Below are positions 10,663-22,159 of a stretch of 64,000 nucleotides of DNA, piece by piece. Position 1 is the stretch's first letter. Each line of letters starts with the position of its first letter. The notes under the pieces are model-generated. The model had not been told where the DNA came from. It saw nothing but the letters and a program-made list of their open reading frames with translations, and searched no databases. The translations under genes and the position numbers were made by a program. Source of the stretch: Paracorniculantispora psalliotae (lineage: Eukaryota > Ascomycota > Sordariomycetes > Hypocreales > Cordycipitaceae); contig PHFE01000118.1 of the NCBI GenBank assembly GCA_002796755.1, forward strand, positions 374,771 to 438,770, written 5' to 3'.

Positions 10663-13627
10663 TTACCCCAGAGCATTTCTATTAATACGCATAGGGTGCG
10701 CCTCAGTGTTGTATACAAACGTATTTGTTTGATCGGCTTTGACTTGCCAATCTCCATCTTCGGCTTGAATAATGTAAGCGTACTTGAGAACCTCTGCAAA
10801 GAAATACGACTCTTGAAGATTGTTGTAACCCTTGCCGGGATTCTGCACGTCTTGCAGAGCAGAGAAGCCGGACCCGGTGCGGCATGTGGCATTGATGTGC
10901 ACAAAAGCGTCCCATGCCCAGTCTTGGTACTTGGTGTCCCCGGTCGCGCGGTAGGCATAGTAATACGACTCAATCACCTCGGGACGCAGATTGTAGTTGC
11001 CGTTGGTGACCCAGAAACCGTGCTGGTTGTAAAAGTCGCGCTGGTCCTGTGGTGGGTTCTCGCCACCTCGGGCAATGTCGCGCCAGTGCCAGTTCTCAGG
11101 GCCAATGCTGGTCTGCGTAGCGGCATACGTCTCGTGGCAGCTCTCTGTGAGTTTGATACCAAAGTCGACGTACTCTTGTTTGCCGAGAGTAAGTCCACCG
11201 AGAATAAAATTACCGCCCGCAAAACAGGCCACTTCATGGTGTCAGTATTCAAATTCATTCTACGTCATTGCTAGGCGCCGACTTACAGTGCTGGGAGTCG
11301 TAGGAGAGCGATTGGTTGTTGTACCCAGCAAGCCAGGTGAGATCGGATCGTGAGCTCGGGTTTGAAGCCAAAAATCGCATCGAGGACGTTGCTGCAAGTT
11401 CCCAACGCTCCTTGTATTTTTCGTAAGTCGCCTTGTCGTAGAGGAAAGACTTGATAAGGTATTCATAGTGGCTGTCGCTGCCGGCGCCCCATCCACCACT
11501 AGCATCCTGCGAATGACCATTGCTGGGGTCAAAGTTTTGCCCAATCAATCCAGGGAATGGCTGGTTTGATTGGGGGTAAGGGGTGAGAAAGTATGAGACG
11601 GCTTTTCTGTTCAAGTTTCCGTACTCTGGATTGCCAGTCAGGTCGCTCAGGCGCTGCCACTCAAGGGGCAGAGTCACACCGGCAATACCAGCGGAGCGAT
11701 CGTTATGCGCAACAATATTACCCTTGCCATGAAACTCCAGACCGTTGATATTGATTCCGCTGGGTGTATTGTAGGCCACCTTTAGGTTATCAGCGAGACG
11801 CTTAGCCTGTGAAAGAACAGACTGTAGGCGTGACTTGTCACCGTTGATGAGATTGCTGAACGGGCCGCTGAGAAGATCGTACCCTGCATTGATGTTAGAA
11901 GCAAATCGCCTTCGGTGCCAAAAAAAAAGCCGCTCACCAGACAACATGCCAGCGAGATATCGGATAGAAGTTTCGAAAAAAGAGACATCAGTCGGAGAAG
12001 TATCGAAATTTACGCCGGCGATGTGAGTAAGAATCTTATCGACAGCAGCCTTGTTCTGCATAATGATGGCAGTGCTTAAAGCATCGATAGCACTGGCTCC
12101 CCACCCGTTGCTGTTCCGAGCCGCGTCAGGACAATGTTTCTTCAACCTATGGAGAAAACTTACCGGTCGTCGGTGTAGCTATTATCAACTGGTTTGAGCG
12201 AATCATGCGGGAAAGCGTGGTCGACGTACCCTTTCCAAGCGAAATTGAATGCTTCTTTGACGGCGTTGGCCCTGTTCGTATTTGTCTTGTAAGTCGGGGC
12301 CTTGAACGCCTTGCCCTGGATCGTAACGGCTTGGGCAGCAATGAGGCAGTCAAGTGCGCTGCTCTGGGAGCTTGCGCTGGCAGTAACATAAGGACCACCC
12401 CAAAGGACACCATTGAAACAACCTCCGTTCTCGATTTTGAGATTCTTCTGCCAGATGGACTGCGCATTCCTCTGAAGAAAGGTCTTGTACACATCGCTGG
12501 GGCGGATGGCATGCAGCTGCTGAAGGTTGCGAGCAAAGATACCTTTGAACTGCGTGCCGTCGTTGACACCCTCGCAGGATTTATTCTGGTCGCAGCCGTC
12601 TGCAAGAATGCCATCTTTGTCTTGCATTCTGCTACCTGGGTTTGTGACCGCGCGGGCAATGTCCTCTGCAGTGTCAATCCACGCTAGCTCACCAGTGGCC
12701 TTCCAGAGCTCCACTAAGCCCCCGAGAATAACCCCCTGGTTGTACGTGTAGTAGTCGCCTGAAACCTGGCAATTCTCATCCAGGCCATCGCGAATGAGAT
12801 GGTTGGAATCAATGACGCCGGACTTGGATAACCAGTCCCACCCTTTCTTCGCACCGGCGACAAAGGTAGGCTTCAAATCCAAACCGACGCGATTGGACAG
12901 CGCCGCGCCAAGAGCAATGTACAATTCTGCGAATCATTAGTATGTCTGCGGCGCTGGGCAAAATTCGGTAGAAGGAAAGTATATACCGTTCGCGATGGAC
13001 ACAGGCGAATGACCGTTCTTGTTCCAAGGGATGCCACCGCAGTGATGCTTGTTCCATGCCGCGTCCATGTCGTACCAAATAGAGATGGCCTCATCCAAGT
13101 ACTCACGCTTGCCGGTAACATCAAGCGCAGCAACCCAGGCCAAACCCCACCAGCCCTCATCATCGTAAAAGTCGTTTTCGAAGCCTCCTGTGCGCTTGGT
13201 GATGCTGCCTGATGAACCGACGCGGTCATTATCGCTGGAGGATGTATAGCTTCGAGCTGAGCGCACGCCTGCGAGGCTGCGCCCCTTCACTTTCGGCTTG
13301 TTATTGGGTGCATTATGATACACAATGTCGAATACGTCACCGTAGACATTGAGGACGCTTTTGTCGAGTTTCGCGAGATTGGCAAATGTAGTGAGCATAT
13401 TGGCCGACCGCCACCAGTCGTAGTCACCGTCGTTCTTCCGCCATAATCCACGACTTCTATCTAGCCAGCGCATAAGCTGATCACTGTTCGCGTTAGATTT
13501 TATCGACAGGAGCGGTGGAGCCATGCTCAACTTACTTGTTGCAGATGGCGTTGACATTATAAGTTGTCTCATCAGCAGCTACGAGCAACGCCGCAAGTGC
13601 AACACTGCAGATAGCCTTCACAAGCAT
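10663..13627 (-). CDS. Secreted GH76 - GH47 fusion: alpha-1,6-mannanase plus alpha-1,2-mannosidase
   Basis: Six exons on the minus strand: 13627-13536, 13483-12987, 12926-12164, 12110-11938, 11883-11287 and 11231-10663; 2691 nt, 896 residues. All introns (52-60 nt) have GT...AG and keep frame. Residues 1 to about 18 form a signal peptide (MLVKAICSVALAALLVAA). Residues 31 to about 397 are a GH76 domain: FYDDEGWWGLAW has the paired catalytic aspartates (D138, D139), and CGGIPWN and YTYNQGVILGG are family motifs. After a linker of about 16 residues, residues 415-896 form a GH47 domain (NGWGASAIDAL, FFETSIRYLAGMLS with E497, GSDSHYEYL with D645, LRPEVIES with E792, YNTEAHPM with the calcium-site T883). 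The domain junction is inside exon 3, so this is not two adjacent genes. GH76 cuts alpha-1,6-mannan backbones and GH47 removes alpha-1,2-mannose; together they suit degradation of branched fungal-type mannan outside the cell. Bifunctionality is inference. Confidence 0.9.
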
Positions 13628-13704
13628 CTTGTCCTGAAAACTTAGATGCGGAAGTCTGGCGCATCAAAATTAATCTTGCTTCAATTTTGATATCGGTGCA
13701 CCGG

Positions 13705-13713
13705 TTTATATAT
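13705..13713 (-). promoter_or_regulatory. TATA box of the GH76-GH47 gene
   Basis: ATATATAAA on the minus strand, about 80 nt upstream of the start codon at 13627. Confidence 0.55.
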
Positions 13714-14179
13714 GCGTTTCCTCGTTAGTGGTACCAGAAACGTGGCATGCAGCGCACGGTGTTGAATCGTCAGCACTAACATCCCTAACTGCATCGAGAA
13801 ATGCCCGAACGAAGGGCGCAATCATGACAGTTATTAGTCTGCAAAGATTTAACGAGATTGGCAGGATACATCCTAACTATACTTTATCCAAGTAATTAAT
13901 CGCCATAGCCATCTCAAACTTACCTGTGTACTAGCAAACCCCCTGACTCATGGAAAAGTTGCACCGAGTGATATTCTGCATATCATGTCGTCTATTCTTA
14001 GTCTCGACCGCAAACCCCCCCGCGGTCCGAGATATGATTTGAGGTCGACATCCGTCGGCGCTCTTACAAACTGCTCACTAGATGACCTCGGGTATGTTTT
14101 GTGCACTTTACACAGTATGCTGCGCCGCCAGCAGCTTTTTCAAAGCATACCCAATATAGGAGTAAGGGTTTTCCTCTAG

Positions 14180-14445
14180 TATATGGTTTTTCTTTCCCTT
14201 ATAAGTAACAAAAGTACTAATTAAGCTATAAAGCTTAGGATAGAGTACTAATTTAATTTAATTTTATATATAACTATTTAATTCATATTAATGTTTATAA
14301 TATAAGCGCTTAACTATTTATTTTATTTTTTCTTAAATAAATAATGAAGTTTAGACCCAACTAGAGGTTAAGTTAATTATAGTATATATACTTATCTTAA
14401 TAAATTGAATAGTATCTTCGTGGAAAGTGAACTTCCGTAGAGTAA
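14180..14445. repeat. AT-rich block, probable RIP-mutated repeat relic
   Basis: Dense in TA dinucleotides and runs such as TTTAATTTAATTTTATATATA, sharply different from the GC-balanced flanks. In Pezizomycotina such islands are typical of repeats mutated C-to-T by repeat-induced point mutation. No terminal repeats are recognisable. Confidence 0.5.
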
Positions 14446-16685
14446 GCTTTTTATATTATTATGACTGTGCTAGCCAACGCAGACCAAGGTCCTTGGACAC
14501 CGTAGTAATGAGAGCTAACGCCTCCACCCGATACACGAAGTCTTTCGCTCAGAACGCTTGAATTTCTTCCCGAACATTCTTTCCATGCACCTACCCTTTC
14601 CAGGCGTGCTTCGCTATGCCGCTGTGGTAACAAGCTGTCTGGGCGAGGCAGTTGCATAACATCACGACTGCGTTGCGCCTTCCGCATCGGGCCTCAGTGA
14701 CCTACGCCCACTTCACCCTTAGAATCGGCATAGCCTTGGCCACTACACGCTAATATCGGGCGACCAGCTTGTCGCAACTACATGCCAGCTATAAGAAACT
14801 ATTCCATTACACTAGCCATTAGCTGACCGTTCCAGCAAAGATATTAAAAACCTTCGCAGCGACACGCTTTCACATCAAAACTGAGGTCTGCGTGATCATA
14901 CATGGCAAGCACAGCGTGGTGAAACCATCCACCGCGCGAGTTGCCTCAATATATTGAAAACGATCGTCGCCCAGCGTTGGATAATTGAAACCATTTTCAG
15001 CTTATGTCTCGCATCACGAAGGTCTAATACTTGGCAGTATAAAAATTCTTGCTGAGGCCTACAAACTTTGGTGGCGTAACCACCTGGCAGTTTGAAACGA
15101 TCTGTCACGCGGTCAGCAAGGACTTTTGGAGCGACCCCCACACATTATGTATGAAAAGGCACTGCAAACTGTCACGCACGGCAGTTATGGTCTATACAGA
15201 GCGATATGGTTCAGTAAGCCAACTACATATGGCGGGGTGCCTCGAGAACCTCTATGGGGTACCCGCAGTAGCGACCAAGTACCAGCTAAAACACAATTTG
15301 AGGTACCTTCCCATAGCGGTGTCGTATCACCTGGCTGCTTGACACAAACATCACCAAGTACAGCTATTCATGTAGGAGCTCAAACACTCTAGCATAAGGG
15401 ACGATTGGATATATAAACGGCGACAAGAATGACCGGTGGCGCTTAGAAAGTAATGGCAGGAGGACAGAAGCTCCCTGCTAGTGTAGTCAATAGACATGGC
15501 CGTACCACAAATTCCACAACAAGCGACAGCTATTAGAAATTAGCAACGAACGTTAGTGGCATGTCATGATCTGAGATATGACTGAGGAACAGCAAGAACG
15601 TTGCTTCGCGTCGATCGCTGCTGTTGCAGTCGCGTTGCTACAAACCCCGCAAAGGTGGGATGGGATCGATATTCTGGTGGGCAAGCCATTTTTTGCGGGA
15701 GCTAGTCAAATGTTCCGTCTGGTGCTGCTCATGTCCACATTGGTGCATCTAAACCCAGTCCCGGTTCCGGATCGGTCTTCCTGCAGATCCGGCGCGCTAC
15801 TCAGCTCTGAACAGGTAAGCCATGTTTTAGTAGAAACCCTCCACAGGGAGTTGTAATAATACTCCGGAATACGAATTACTTGCTTTGACTTTGCCCCTGA
15901 TAAGGTGCTTTGTATTTGTTTCTAGCCGCGTCTTCTGGTCAGACGGATCGTTGGAAATACGGCGTAGTCTAATGTCTCCTATTGAAAAGTACCATGGCAG
16001 CTTGATAATAAGTGACACTATGGCATCCGTATGTGGGAACTGATTACTGTTTTCACCCGCTAGTCCACGCAGCAGAGGGAACGGTTGCTCTGTAAATTAA
16101 CTCGCCTCACAAAGGAGTGGAAATGGTGCACCCATGACACAGTGTTAGCTGGGAAAACGCATTTCGGTACTGTCAGAGCTTAGAGCAAGGCCACATCTGT
16201 CCTTTAGGACCTGTATTCCGATGGTCGGGGAGAAGGAATCCTAGCTCGATGTCGCACCGGGTATTACCATCCGCGCCGTTACAGGTGGTTATGTGCGTCT
16301 CAGACATGCAGAGCGACAGTCCGGTCCGTGGCGAGAAGATCTATGCCGGCAGTGGTCACTCTCCACCTCAGCTCTTCTAGCCGAAACAATAAAATAGTAT
16401 GACAGGTCACAGTCAGGTTAAGACAGTGATACCAGACCTCGAGGTCTAGACTGTTAAGGTCAAGCAACATCCTGTCGATGGAGTAAACTTCCCGAGGCAA
16501 ATGCGTTCACGATTGGCCACATATATTAACAACAGCACACGAAATAAGTATAAGTATCGGTTACAGGCCACCCATAAACACCTTTCGTCTCATCATAATC
16601 AGTCCAAAACATATAAGCCCATAGCCCCCTTGTTTTGCCGATCACCCTCTCTTATTTGAACAATATATACTCCGAGACTTCCAAA

Positions 16686-16970
16686 ATGCAGGCACAGTTT
16701 TCACGAGTTACCCTTCTGCTTGCTGCACTGCAAACCGCAGCAGGATTGCCCAGCCCCGAAGCTGAATCCGCCATGGCTCCGCCGCCTTACGTCTGCCCGC
16801 AATGCCCCCCAAGCGCGCCACTGTGCGCATTGAACCTGAACACCAGGCAGCCAAAATGCTGCCCTGCTGGGAAGCCGCTCGCAAATAACGCGGGTTGCTA
16901 CACCGCCGACAACGTCATATGCAATAATACGCAGATCTGGGTTCCTGGTACCCATTGTCCGTGTGTCTAA
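16686..16970 (+). CDS. Small secreted cysteine-rich protein (candidate effector)
   Basis: Single exon, 94 residues. The ATG at 16686 is chosen because it begins a clear signal peptide (MQAQFSRVTLLLAALQTAAG). The mature part of about 74 residues has nine cysteines, in VCPQC, LC, KCC, GC, IC and HCPC, and is rich in Pro and Asn. No known domain is recognised. Small size, secretion signal and high cysteine content are the usual criteria for fungal effectors or secreted defence peptides, but no target can be inferred. It stands alone beside AT-rich relic DNA, a typical setting for such genes. Confidence 0.75.
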   Translation: MQAQFSRVTLLLAALQTAAGLPSPEAESAMAPPPYVCPQCPPSAPLCALNLNTRQPKCCPAGKPLANNAGCYTADNVICNNTQIWVPGTHCPCV

Positions 16971-17750
16971 AATGGTATCGAGTTTGTAGTTAGGGTAGTC
17001 AAAGGTTGGATACAAGAATTCCATGATGATCAGAATTTGAAGCAGGTGACAAGAACGCGGCAGGAGACATCTAGGTTTCGGTACAGGTTTTTCCTCTGTA
17101 TAAACAGTTTTCCCTGTACCCTCAGTGCAAATGCAAAGCCTCATCATCTATTAAACCTTCAAAGAATACATTGCGTAATTTATGGACTTCTCTAATGGGC
17201 ATCAACAGTAGGTGGTAGTGAGTGCAGCGCCTCAACCGCTTAGCTGTAGACCGAAAGATATGGCTGTCCGTGTTGTCTGTGTTTATTCCTACAAAAGAAA
17301 GCAGAAGAAAAAATAAAACAACTATTCCTATTTAAATATTCAGGTTGGACGTGAGAGTCTCGAGAAAATACGCAGTAACGAGAGGCTTCCAGGACGAGAG
17401 TACAGAGACCATCGTCCCCATATCGATTGAGAATACACGACCGTGGCTGAAAGCAAAGCTGCCATATCACAATAGCAGAGGCAGCGTTGTTGACCAACAC
17501 CTCTCAAGCCTTGCCGTGCTGTTCAACGCAGGTAGCAGTATAACTTTTATCGACTATCGAGCAGCAGTCTGCCACGGGCGCCCGCTTTGGGAAGAAGGAA
17601 AGAGAACCCAGAGAGCGGTCCGGAAGAAGAGGACGGCAGTTGGGTCTGACCTGTGGCAATGCGTTTACAATCGCGAAGCGCGCCATTGGAGATAGAACTA
17701 TTTCCTCTCAGTTGGCAGTTTTGCTCGGACCGGCCTCCGTCCGCGGAGAG
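16971..17750. other. Intergenic, no gene seen
   Basis: Downstream of the small secreted protein gene. Only short frames without recognisable content on either strand. Confidence 0.45.
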
Positions 17751-18594
17751 CTACTTGTGCTCGGTTACAGCTGTGTTGTGCCGCGACGCGTTTTTACTCG
17801 GCTGAGTATGTCCTACTGATGAAGACTTGACCAGAGCGGGGGATACTGCGGAGCCAATCGAGGATACATGGCAGGATAGAGGTGATGTGGTTTGGTCCAT
17901 GCCGGATGCAGCACTTCCTAGCCCTGAATCACGAGCTGGGTTCGGAGCCGTCTCTAGTTGATTGAGTTGCTGCTGGGGCGCTGACACGGTGTTGTCTTGC
18001 TGGTTGGTGAGGGCATTATATTGTGCAGCATTACTGAACTGCATGGAGTTTGATGATATCTATCCACCCACGTAGCGGTCGACCCAAGGTCTATATTGGG
18101 AAACATGGCTCCCATGTTGATATTGGCAAACTGGGCTGAGACCAAGTTGCCCATGGCGTCGGGTGACAGAGTCGGAAAATTATTGGCATCAGTCATCATT
18201 GCGTTAAATGGATAATGGGACATTAAGTGCTGTTGCTGTGGGGGTAAACTAACTAACCGGCGAGAGGGCCTGGAGTTCAGGTGATCGGTACCGTCCATGG
18301 CTCCACTGGCTAACCATAAGTAGGCAAAATGGTCAGCTAACTAATACGCTAGTTGGCTCCAGACTGAGTTCTCGATGATGCAACGCAACCGGCACCGGGA
18401 TAAGCGGTAGCTTCGTGGCCGTGGAATATGGAGGGCATTTTTCTCCTTGAAACATGTAATGACCTCGCAATCATCTTGTATGTGACCGTGGAAGTACAAA
18501 AACTTTCTGGATCACCGCGGTCCCCAGTACCACGTTTGCTTCTTCGTGGCCGATATCCGATCATTGGGCGGGGTATTCCTGGCACTCCCGGCAC
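17751..18594 (-). pseudogene. Possible decayed zinc-finger/transcription-factor relic
   Basis: Three minus-strand open segments in different frames follow each other (18594-18349, 18298-17954, 18044-17751). The first contains a stretch (ESFCTSTVTYK...RSLHVSRRKM...CVAS) that resembles, loosely, a fungal C2H2 family with CTFC...RHE.SLHLSLE.W...CVFC spacing but lacks most zinc ligands. The next two are rich in Gln, Asn, Ser and Thr (PPQQQHLMSHYPFNAMM, APQQQLNQLETAP), like a transactivation region. Frames change without good splice sites. It could instead be a poorly resolved real gene divergent to the bZIP gene. The family call is weak. Confidence 0.3.
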
Positions 18595-19546
18595 ATGGAT
18601 CCGCCCGAGTCCGTCGACAGTGCCGAGGAACGGAAGTTGCGCAAGAGGCTACAGAATCGCCTCAACCAGCGGCAAAGTAGTAGGCCCATCCCAGAGTACT
18701 TGCTCAAAGTATTCTTCCATCCATACTGCCCGCTTATTCTAATGGATATATGTAGGAACGCGAAAGAGAGAAAAGACACAGACGGGTTCTCAGAGCCAGC
18801 GCCCGTACCAAGTGGAAAAATGGCGGTATATCTACCAACTCGACACCGACGAGGCGCAGCAAGGTACCACGGCGAAAGCTGACCAGCCAACACGCTTCAG
18901 CAATCCGTCCCCAACGCAGGATAGCCTCTTGCATCTCATTCACGCAAATGTACTACGTGGTTTTTTTGACAACAAATTGGCGATATTAGCTTGCGCGTCT
19001 TATCTCACGAGAGGTGCCGGAACCAAGTTCCAGGTGATTCCTCCCGTGCAAATCTTTCCAGGCCGCGCAGCCATCATAGAGAGCTCTTGTGCTCTGCCAA
19101 CCTCTTTGTCCCCCACTCCCCTGCAAAGCACCGTTGTGCACGCAACCTGCATTGATTTGATACCTTTTCCACAAATTCGCGACACCATCATTGAGCTGGA
19201 AGGCTGCTTCAACGGAGCGGAGCTGGTGAGTGACCTGGTTGGCAATCTGGTCGATCCCGCTTGCTTCTTCATTGGTCTTCCACGCCCATCGAACCCTTTG
19301 CCTTTTCCCACGGAAAAGCAGGTGTACTACTGTGGGCAAGAAGATGATGACTATACTGCGAATCGAGATGGTCTGATCCTGTGGGGCCCGGCACACCTCC
19401 CAGAAAGCTGGGAGGTAACCGCGGGCTTTTTGCGAAAATGGGGCTGGCTGCTAAGAGGCTGCAAAGATATCATTGAATATAGTAACCACTGGAGACGTTC
19501 TCGTGGAGAGATGCCGCTTTGCCTGCCTGGGCTGGACAATGAATAA
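18595..19546 (+). CDS. bZIP transcription factor with DUF3425 C-terminal domain
   Basis: Two exons, 18595-18676 and 18756-19546, giving 290 residues. The intron (18677-18755, 79 nt) starts GTAGTA, has a CTAAT branch and ends TAG. It joins RLQNRLNQRQ to RTRKREKTQTG, completing a bZIP basic region of the fungal RxQNRxNQRxxR type near the N-terminus (residues about 12-35). The segment DSLLHLIHANVLRGFFDN and the C-terminal GFLRKWGWLLRGCKDIIEYSNHWRRSRGE are hallmarks of DUF3425, which follows truncated bZIP motifs in many Sordariomycete regulators. Nuclear DNA binding is expected; targets are unknown. It converges on an SDR gene with 112 bp between stop codons. Confidence 0.8.
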
Positions 19547-19658
19547 GACCTTCAATGACTCGCCAGTGGCAATACAACTGCCTAATAAGTATTACTTATT
19601 ACTTAATTTGACCAAGAGTCTCTCATTTATTGCCGCAAAGTATCGAAAGTCACTCGGT

Positions 19659-20756
19659 TTAGTAGTCTTTGCCCGTTATTTGCAAAATCTCATCGAGAAG
19701 ATGTGCCCAAAGCCGATCTTCAGCACCACCAACTTTCGCCTCAGAGAGCCGCGATTCCACAGCTTTGGATACTCTCTCACAGGTGGCACTAATATTGTAC
19801 GTGCCACTGCCTGTCCTCCCATCTGTGCCAGCCGAGATTGTTGTGCCAGTAGGTAGGGGCACACCTGCAGCGTCGCCAGTGGCTGGTGGAAACGCAGCGC
19901 TCGTGGCACCGTAGAGCTGCAGCACCGCCGACTCTTCAACACGGCGATACTTGAGAAAGATGGGAGCGAGCACGACGAGCGCCATGCGTACCACTACCAT
20001 GACACCCTTGGCGTCTCGACCAAAACTGGTCTTCACAGCACCCGGGTAATTATGAATGAAGCTCACATCCGGCGCCTTCCTTGCAAGCACGTTGTGCGCC
20101 ATGGTAATCATGGAAGCCAAGTGCCCGCGAGCCATGATGGGCCTCTTGGAAGCATATTCGGCCCAGTTCGTCTCATCAAAAGGGCCTTCGTAGCCGGCTG
20201 CGTAGACAGAAACTACTCTTTTCAGCCCCGATGCTCTCTGGAGGGCGGGCAAGAGGCCAAGCACGAAAAGAATGCGCGAGGTAACAGGGAGCACATAGAT
20301 TTTCGGCAGCCCTTCTGCCGTCTCTAATGTATAGAATCCATCGATTAGCACACAGTGTTCGTCCTCCTGGATTTTTTTTGTTTGCTAAGCATTCGCAAAC
20401 TACTCACTATCCATTTGCAAGCCCCCTTGCGTCTGAAACAAGAGGTTGATTGTCTGTGTCTCGGATAGAATGCGATCGCACACCTTCACAACATTGTTCA
20501 ACAGGCTGACGTCGGACTGAATAAACATGTACTGCCCATCGGGATTAAGCTTGGAGCATTCTGAGATGATGCGGTCCGCAGCTTCCTGAGACCGGCCGAC
20601 TAGGTAGATCTTGGGGCTCTTGGCGTGCTGGGCGAAGCTCTTTAGCGCATGTTCGCCGATGCCGCTGGTGCCGCCGACAAAGACTGCGACCATTCCTGGG
20701 GCCAGTGTGGTGGCTATCTTGGCATTGGAAACCTCTGCAGCAGACGCGGTGACCAT
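19659..20756 (-). CDS. Short-chain dehydrogenase/reductase, non-canonical active site
   Basis: Two exons on the minus strand: 20756-20408 and 20323-19659, giving 337 residues. The intron (20324-20407, 84 nt) has GTGAGT, a GCTAATC branch and TTAG; this acceptor restores the frame into KTAEGLPKIY. The N-terminal VAVFVGGTSGIGEHALKSFA is a dinucleotide-binding Rossmann motif, and GRSQEAADRII follows as in NADP-type SDRs. VVSVYAAGYEG supplies the catalytic Ser strand, but the usual YxxxK is not seen where expected (ARGHLASMIT), as in a fungal SDR subgroup with a divergent active site. A long hydrophobic segment (VMVVVRMALVVLAPIFL) suggests membrane association. Head-to-head with the alpha/beta hydrolase and tail-to-tail with the bZIP gene, so possibly part of a small metabolic cluster. 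Substrate unknown. Confidence 0.8.
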
Positions 20757-21253
20757 GTTGAGAATAATTTGTATGATAGGTTGCTATAAAATGATGGGTT
20801 TAGTTTCAGGCTTCTTGAGAACCCATGGAGGCCTAGTTGCGACTTATGCTTCATTCATATACGTCTCAAGACACAGTGCTTTATCGCCGCTAGTGAGCCT
20901 GGCTGACCGTTTTGTCCATTTTCGGAAGGTGGTGGCGTAGCATCACTGTCCTGAATTCCGGGGCCTCTTGCCGGTTAGTTAGTTTAGCTCCACGGCAACG
21001 GCACTTCATGTCCCATTACAAAGACTGATAACACCTTTCATCGTATAGAGAACGAGATTAGTTCATTGCATCACATGAATTGTCGTGTAATCCTATGGCC
21101 TCGGCAGCTGTGCCTTTGTGCCTCGGCAGTTTAGACCTCCGGCAAGTATTTAACTCGCGCAGCTCTTGCCAGTGGTACATCCAAAATCGTTTACCAGCAT
21201 CTACAGCGGCCCGCCAATACACCTGCGCCATCAACATACCGCCACAAAAGAAA
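20757..21253. other. Divergent promoter region between SDR and alpha/beta hydrolase
   Basis: About 500 bp shared by two oppositely directed genes, so it may act as a bidirectional promoter. No conserved site can be named. Confidence 0.4.
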
Positions 21254-22159
21254 ATGAGCCAACTCCAAGAAACAATGATTCCCGCCACTGGAGTTCCATT
21301 CCGGATTTCCGTTTCCTTTCTCCTACCGGATGATGCCGCCCCGAAGCCAGCCGTCCTTGTCATGGGCCATGGCATTGGAGGCATCAAGGCCGCCGGCCTC
21401 CTTCCATTTGCCAAAACATTTTCCAAAGCTGGGTACGCGGCAGTCATGTTTGACTACCTCTACTTTGGCGAGAGCGAGGGAACTCCTCGCAATCTCATGT
21501 CCATCTCACGCGAGCTGCAAGACTTCCGAGACGTAGTTGCGTGGGCACGACAGCAGCATGACCTGTGGGATACGCATCGCGTGGTCATCTGGGGTTCTAG
21601 CTTTGGTGGCATGCATGTAACTTCCCTTATGGCCGAGGACCACACGCTCGCAGCCGGAATCATGCAGTGCCCTTGCGTCGATGGCTACGCTGCCGCGAGA
21701 ATGATGCCAGCCGTAGCAGTGCTGCGCACGTCACTATATGCCCTAGGAGACTGGCTCTGGTCTTTTGTCTCTGCAGAGCCAATATATCTGCCTCTGGTGG
21801 ACGACGGTACTTCTAAGCCTGCAGCCATGCCAGGACCCGAGGCTCTCGCTGGTTGGGACAGTCTGCTCCCAGGGGCGACAGCACAGCCGATGAACAAGAT
21901 CTCTGCCCGCACTATTCTCGCCATAGTATTTTCACGGCCAATAAATAAAATTAACCGCAGTGTCAAACCAGTTCTACTGGTCCTGCCGACGTGGGACAAC
22001 CAAGCACCATTGGCAGCAGCTGCGGAGGCCGCTCGGCTTGCTCCTCTTGGGGAAGCCGCTCGGGTGCCTGGCGGACATTTCGATGTTTATGAGGGTGGTG
22101 TCGGCTTTGAGGAAAACATTCACCGACAGCTTAGCTTTTTGAAACGGGTAGTTAATTAA
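21254..22159 (+). CDS. Alpha/beta hydrolase
   Basis: Single exon. The ATG at 21254 gives 301 residues and starts just before conserved hydrolase sequence; the frame is open further upstream with in-frame ATGs (21080-, 21095-), which could add an N-terminal extension but look like leader. GWD-type features are GHGIGGIKAAGLLPFAK (oxyanion region), FDYLYFGESEG, the nucleophile elbow GSSFGG (Ser116), an acid candidate in LPTWDNQAP and His in PGGHFDVYEGG, so a full Ser-Asp-His triad is present. This resembles the fungal dienelactone-hydrolase/X-Pro-peptidase-like group of unknown substrate. The divergent SDR neighbour suggests a shared pathway. Confidence 0.8.
   Translation: MSQLQETMIPATGVPFRISVSFLLPDDAAPKPAVLVMGHGIGGIKAAGLLPFAKTFSKAGYAAVMFDYLYFGESEGTPRNLMSISRELQDFRDVVAWARQQHDLWDTHRVVIWGSSFGGMHVTSLMAEDHTLAAGIMQCPCVDGYAAARMMPAVAVLRTSLYALGDWLWSFVSAEPIYLPLVDDGTSKPAAMPGPEALAGWDSLLPGATAQPMNKISARTILAIVFSRPINKINRSVKPVLLVLPTWDNQAPLAAAAEAARLAPLGEAARVPGGHFDVYEGGVGFEENIHRQLSFLKRVVN

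Larger units (their letters stand above)
13628..16685. other. Gene-poor region with AT-rich relic
   Basis: Three kilobases with no supported gene. The first 100 nt are the GH76-GH47 promoter. 14180-14445 is very AT-rich. The rest (14450-16600) has many in-frame stops on both strands and only short frames (for example 15578-15856), consistent with decayed repeat DNA. A CATATAAG motif near 16608 lies in the promoter of the following secreted-protein gene. Confidence 0.5.
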
